Assembly: GCA_002449395.1 (NCBI GenBank) | Contig: DKDP01000050.1 | Location: 1-17,799 of the forward strand | From: Ruminococcaceae bacterium UBA6845 | GTDB lineage: Bacteria > Bacillota > Clostridia > Oscillospirales > Acutalibacteraceae | Length of the DNA stretch: 17,799 nucleotides | Reading direction: 5' to 3' | Shown here: positions 15,716 to 17,799 of the stretch, one piece after another | How the letters are laid out: each line of letters opens with the position of its first letter | Numbering within the stretch: the stretch's first letter is position 1 | Position numbers and translations under genes: made by a program | The notes under the pieces: model-generated | The model's database searches: none | Told to the model about the DNA's origin: nothing | What the model saw: the letters and a program-made list of their open reading frames with translations, nothing else

Positions 15716-16867
15716 TTATTTACGTTTTTTACCGAAGAAACCTTTCTTCTCCTCGCCCGTCGGTGCCGAACCGCCCATCAGCGAATTGAATTTAAGCAAT
15801 GCTTCACGCTGCTCGGCATTGAGCTTTGTCGGAATATCGACGATAATTCTGACAAGCTGGTCTCCCCTCGCCTTGCTGCGGATATTCTGAATACCCTTGC
15901 CCTTGAGTCTGAATACAGAACCGGGCTGTGTACCCTCGGGGATATCATATTTAACCTTGCCGTCAAGAGTCGGAACCATAAGCGTGTCGCCCAGAGTTGC
16001 CTGAACGAGGTTGACATGAACCTCACACCAAACATCAAAGCCGTCACGCTCAAAGAACGGGTGCGGTCTGACATTTACAACAACGTGGAGATCGCCTGCG
16101 GGACCTCCGTTGACGCCCTTGTTGCCCTCACCACGGACATTGAGAATCTGACGGTCATCAATGCCTGCCGGGATATTGACCTCAAGCGTACTCTGCTTCG
16201 TCACACGTCCTCTGCCGCGGCACTTTGAGCACGGAGTCTCGATAATTCTGCCCTTTCCGCCGCACTTTGAACAGGCTCGCTGGGTCTGAATAACACCGAA
16301 AGGAGTTCTCTGCTGAGCCGTAACCTGACCTGTACCGTGACATTCGGGACAGGTTTTCGGAGATGTGCCTGCCGCCGCTCCGCTGCCGTTACACTCGGGA
16401 CATACCTCAATGCGGTTTATGTTGATCTTGCGCTTACAGCCCTTTGCCGCTTCCTCAAACGAGATTGTAACGCTCGACTGAAGATCCTCGCCACGTCTCG
16501 GTCCGTTCGGGTTGGCACGTCTGCCGCCACCGCCGAAGCCGCCTGCTCCGCCGCCGAAGAAGCTGGAGAATATGTCGCCCAGGTCAAAATCGTCGCCGAA
16601 TCCGCCGTTGAATCCGCCACCGCCTGCGCCGAAGTTCGGATCAACTCCAGCATGACCGTACTGATCATAACGAGCCTTTTTCTGCTCGTCGCTGAGCACC
16701 TCATAAGCCTCATTGGCCTCCTTAAACTTCGCCTCGGCATCCTTATCGCCGGGGTTCAGGTCGGGATGGTACTGCTTGGCTTTTTTACGGTAAGCCTTTT
16801 TTATTTCATCGGCACTTGCGTTTTTGTCAACGCCCAGCACCTCATAGTAATCTCTTTTATCAGCCAT
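15716..16867 (-). CDS. dnaJ: Chaperone protein DnaJ (type I Hsp40)
   Basis: 383 residues, full length for the family. DnaJ delivers unfolded clients to DnaK and stimulates its ATPase in the cytoplasm. The J domain is residues 5-70 with the HPD triad at 34-36. A Gly/Phe-rich linker follows (about 75-118, GGFGGGG). The zinc-finger domain has all four CxxCxGxG repeats (CPECNGSG, CPECHGTG, CSKCGGKG, CSKCRGRG), and the two C-terminal substrate-binding domains run to about 355, ending in a basic tail (KKGFFGKKRK). The start ATG has only a modest AGGGG upstream. It lies 72 bases after dnaK on the same strand and is almost certainly co-transcribed. Heat-shock control (HrcA/CIRCE) would be upstream of the window. 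No key residue is missing. Confidence 0.97.
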   Translation of the reverse strand: MADKRDYYEVLGVDKNASADEIKKAYRKKAKQYHPDLNPGDKDAEAKFKEANEAYEVLSDEQKKARYDQYGHAGVDPNFGAGGGGFNGGFGDDFDLGDIFSSFFGGGAGGFGGGGRRANPNGPRRGEDLQSSVTISFEEAAKGCKRKININRIEVCPECNGSGAAAGTSPKTCPECHGTGQVTAQQRTPFGVIQTQRACSKCGGKGRIIETPCSKCRGRGRVTKQSTLEVNIPAGIDDRQILNVRGEGNKGVNGGPAGDLHVVVNVRPHPFFERDGFDVWCEVHVNLVQATLGDTLMVPTLDGKVKYDIPEGTQPGSVFRLKGKGIQNIRSKARGDQLVRIIVDIPTKLNAEQREALLKFNSLMGGSAPTGEEKKGFFGKKRK

Positions 16868-16892
16868 AAATTAAAGCCCCTGACTTGAAATA

Positions 16893-16920
16893 GGGCAACG
16901 CCGTGCGAAACGGCGTGCCC
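16893..16920 (-). other. Strong intercistronic hairpin between dnaK and dnaJ
   Basis: GGGC plus ACGCCGT (16893-16904, with one bulged A) pairs with ACGGCGT plus GCCC (16910-16920), a GC-rich 11-bp stem around a five-base loop. No T-run follows on either strand, so it is probably not a full terminator. It could lower dnaJ relative to dnaK by partial termination, or protect the dnaK 3' end after processing; both are inference. Confidence 0.75.
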
Positions 16921-16939
16921 GTTATTAGTTTATTGACAA

Positions 16940-17799
16940 TTATTTGTTGTCGTCGTCCGTTACGTCTGTGTAGTCGGCATCATAGAAACCGTCAGCGCCC
17001 TGTGCACCTGCGCCCGGGTTGCCGCCCATATTCGGGTCTGCCTGCTGACCTGCCGCACCCTGTGCGCCCTGAGCAGCCTTGTAAATCTTCTCGGATACCT
17101 CATAGAACTTCTTCTGGAGAGATTCCTGCTTATTCTTGATGAGGTTGATATCCTGACCCTTGAGAGCTTCCTTCAAGCCTTCGATCTCAGCGTTAAGAGC
17201 GTCCTTATCTGCCTGGTCGAACTTGTCGCCTTCCTCAGAGAGGAGCTTCTCGCACTGGTAAACCATCTGATCTGCGTTGTTTCTTGTGTCAACTTCCTCA
17301 CGGCGCTGCTTATCCTCCTGAGCGAACTGCTCAGCCTCGTGAACAGCCTTTTCGATGTCGTCCTTTGACATATTTGTCGAGGATGTGATGGAGATTGACT
17401 GCTCCTTGTTTGTGCCGAGATCCTTAGCTGAAACGTGAACGATACCGTTTGCGTCTATATCAAATGTAACCTCGATCTGCGGAACACCACGGCGTGCCGG
17501 CATAATTCCGTCAAGGTGGAATACACCGAGTGTCTTGTTGTCCTTAGCGAACTCTCTCTCTCCCTGAAGAACGTGAACCTCAACAGACGGCTGATTGTCA
17601 ACTGCGGTTGAGAAGATCTGACTCTTCTTTACAGGGATGGTTGTGTTTCTGTCGATGATCTTTGTATTGATGCCGCCCATTGTCTCAATACCGAGTGAAA
17701 GCGGAGTAACATCAAGAAGAAGAAGTCCCTTAACTTCACCGCCCATAACACCTGCCTGGAGAGCTGCACCGATTGCAACGCACTCATCGGGGTTGATGC
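16940..17799 (-). CDS. dnaK: Chaperone protein DnaK (Hsp70), C-terminal part; start outside window
   Basis: About 286 codons of DnaK are present; the frame stays open to the right edge. The reading enters at INPDECVAIGAALQAGV, near the end of the ATPase domain, so the ATG at 17746 is internal and not the start. The conserved interdomain linker (LLLLDVTPLSLGIET) follows, then the beta-sandwich peptide-binding domain (GVPQIEVTFDIDANGIVHVSAKD), the helical lid (about the next 130 residues), and a Gly/Ala/Gln-rich tail ending in the acidic DYTDVTDDDNK. DnaK is the ATP-dependent chaperone that works with DnaJ and GrpE in the cytosol. It is followed by dnaJ after 72 bases. The nucleotide-binding domain, promoter and any grpE/hrcA lie beyond the window. 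Confidence 0.97.
   Translation of the reverse strand, partial: INPDECVAIGAALQAGVMGGEVKGLLLLDVTPLSLGIETMGGINTKIIDRNTTIPVKKSQIFSTAVDNQPSVEVHVLQGEREFAKDNKTLGVFHLDGIMPARRGVPQIEVTFDIDANGIVHVSAKDLGTNKEQSISITSSTNMSKDDIEKAVHEAEQFAQEDKQRREEVDTRNNADQMVYQCEKLLSEEGDKFDQADKDALNAEIEGLKEALKGQDINLIKNKQESLQKKFYEVSEKIYKAAQGAQGAAGQQADPNMGGNPGAGAQGADGFYDADYTDVTDDDNK

Noticed and set aside
17744..17746. ATG at 17746 as the start of a short dnaK-like gene
   Set aside because: Conserved DnaK sequence continues in frame upstream to the window edge, so this is an internal Met of a partial gene.

Overview
The window looks like a chromosomal segment of an anaerobic, spore-forming Clostridia member. Oscillospirales/Ruminococcaceae-type gut bacteria fit best, judging by base composition, strong AGGAGG-type ribosome binding sites, an intact late sporulation sigma factor and cytosolic GH2 glycosidases. 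This taxonomic placement is inference from gene style; there is no rRNA or tRNA in the window.

Layout. (1) Positions 1-4531, minus strand: the N-terminal 1510 codons of a very large secreted protein. It has a signal peptide, a unique domain of about 400 residues, and about 14 tandem FIVAR-like helical repeats; the gene runs off the left edge. (2) 4532-4774: a divergent intergenic region with a near-consensus promoter for the surface protein, a small palindrome and a candidate promoter for the next gene. (3) 4775-5458, plus strand: sigK, uninterrupted by any skin element. It shares a bidirectional terminator with (4) 5542-8172, minus strand: an 876-residue fusion of a family 2 glycosyltransferase and a TagF/TagB-type polyol-phosphate transferase, probably making a cell-surface polymer. 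(5) 8387-10441, plus strand: a 684-residue old-yellow-enzyme/2,4-dienoyl-CoA-reductase-type flavo-iron-sulfur oxidoreductase, with its own promoter and terminator. (6) 10565-15590, minus strand: a likely three-gene operon, transcribed as a GH2 beta-glycosidase (571 aa), then LacZ-type GH2 beta-galactosidase (1018 aa), then a 70-residue membrane peptide. (7) 15716-17799, minus strand: the chaperone pair dnaK (C-terminal part only) and dnaJ, separated by a strong intercistronic hairpin.

How it works together. The segment is a mosaic of independent transcription units separated by clear terminators, not one pathway. Two units concern the cell surface (repeat protein, polymer transferase), one sporulation, one redox metabolism of an unidentified enoate-like substrate, one intracellular beta-galactoside/oligosaccharide breakdown, and one protein folding. 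I found no transposase, phage, CRISPR, rRNA or tRNA signal. No stretch over 300 bases lacks a gene. The less explored items are the repeat protein with its unrecognised N-terminal domain, the insertions in the flavoenzyme, the GH2 enzyme lacking the glucuronidase recognition motif, and the small membrane peptide at the end of the glycosidase operon.
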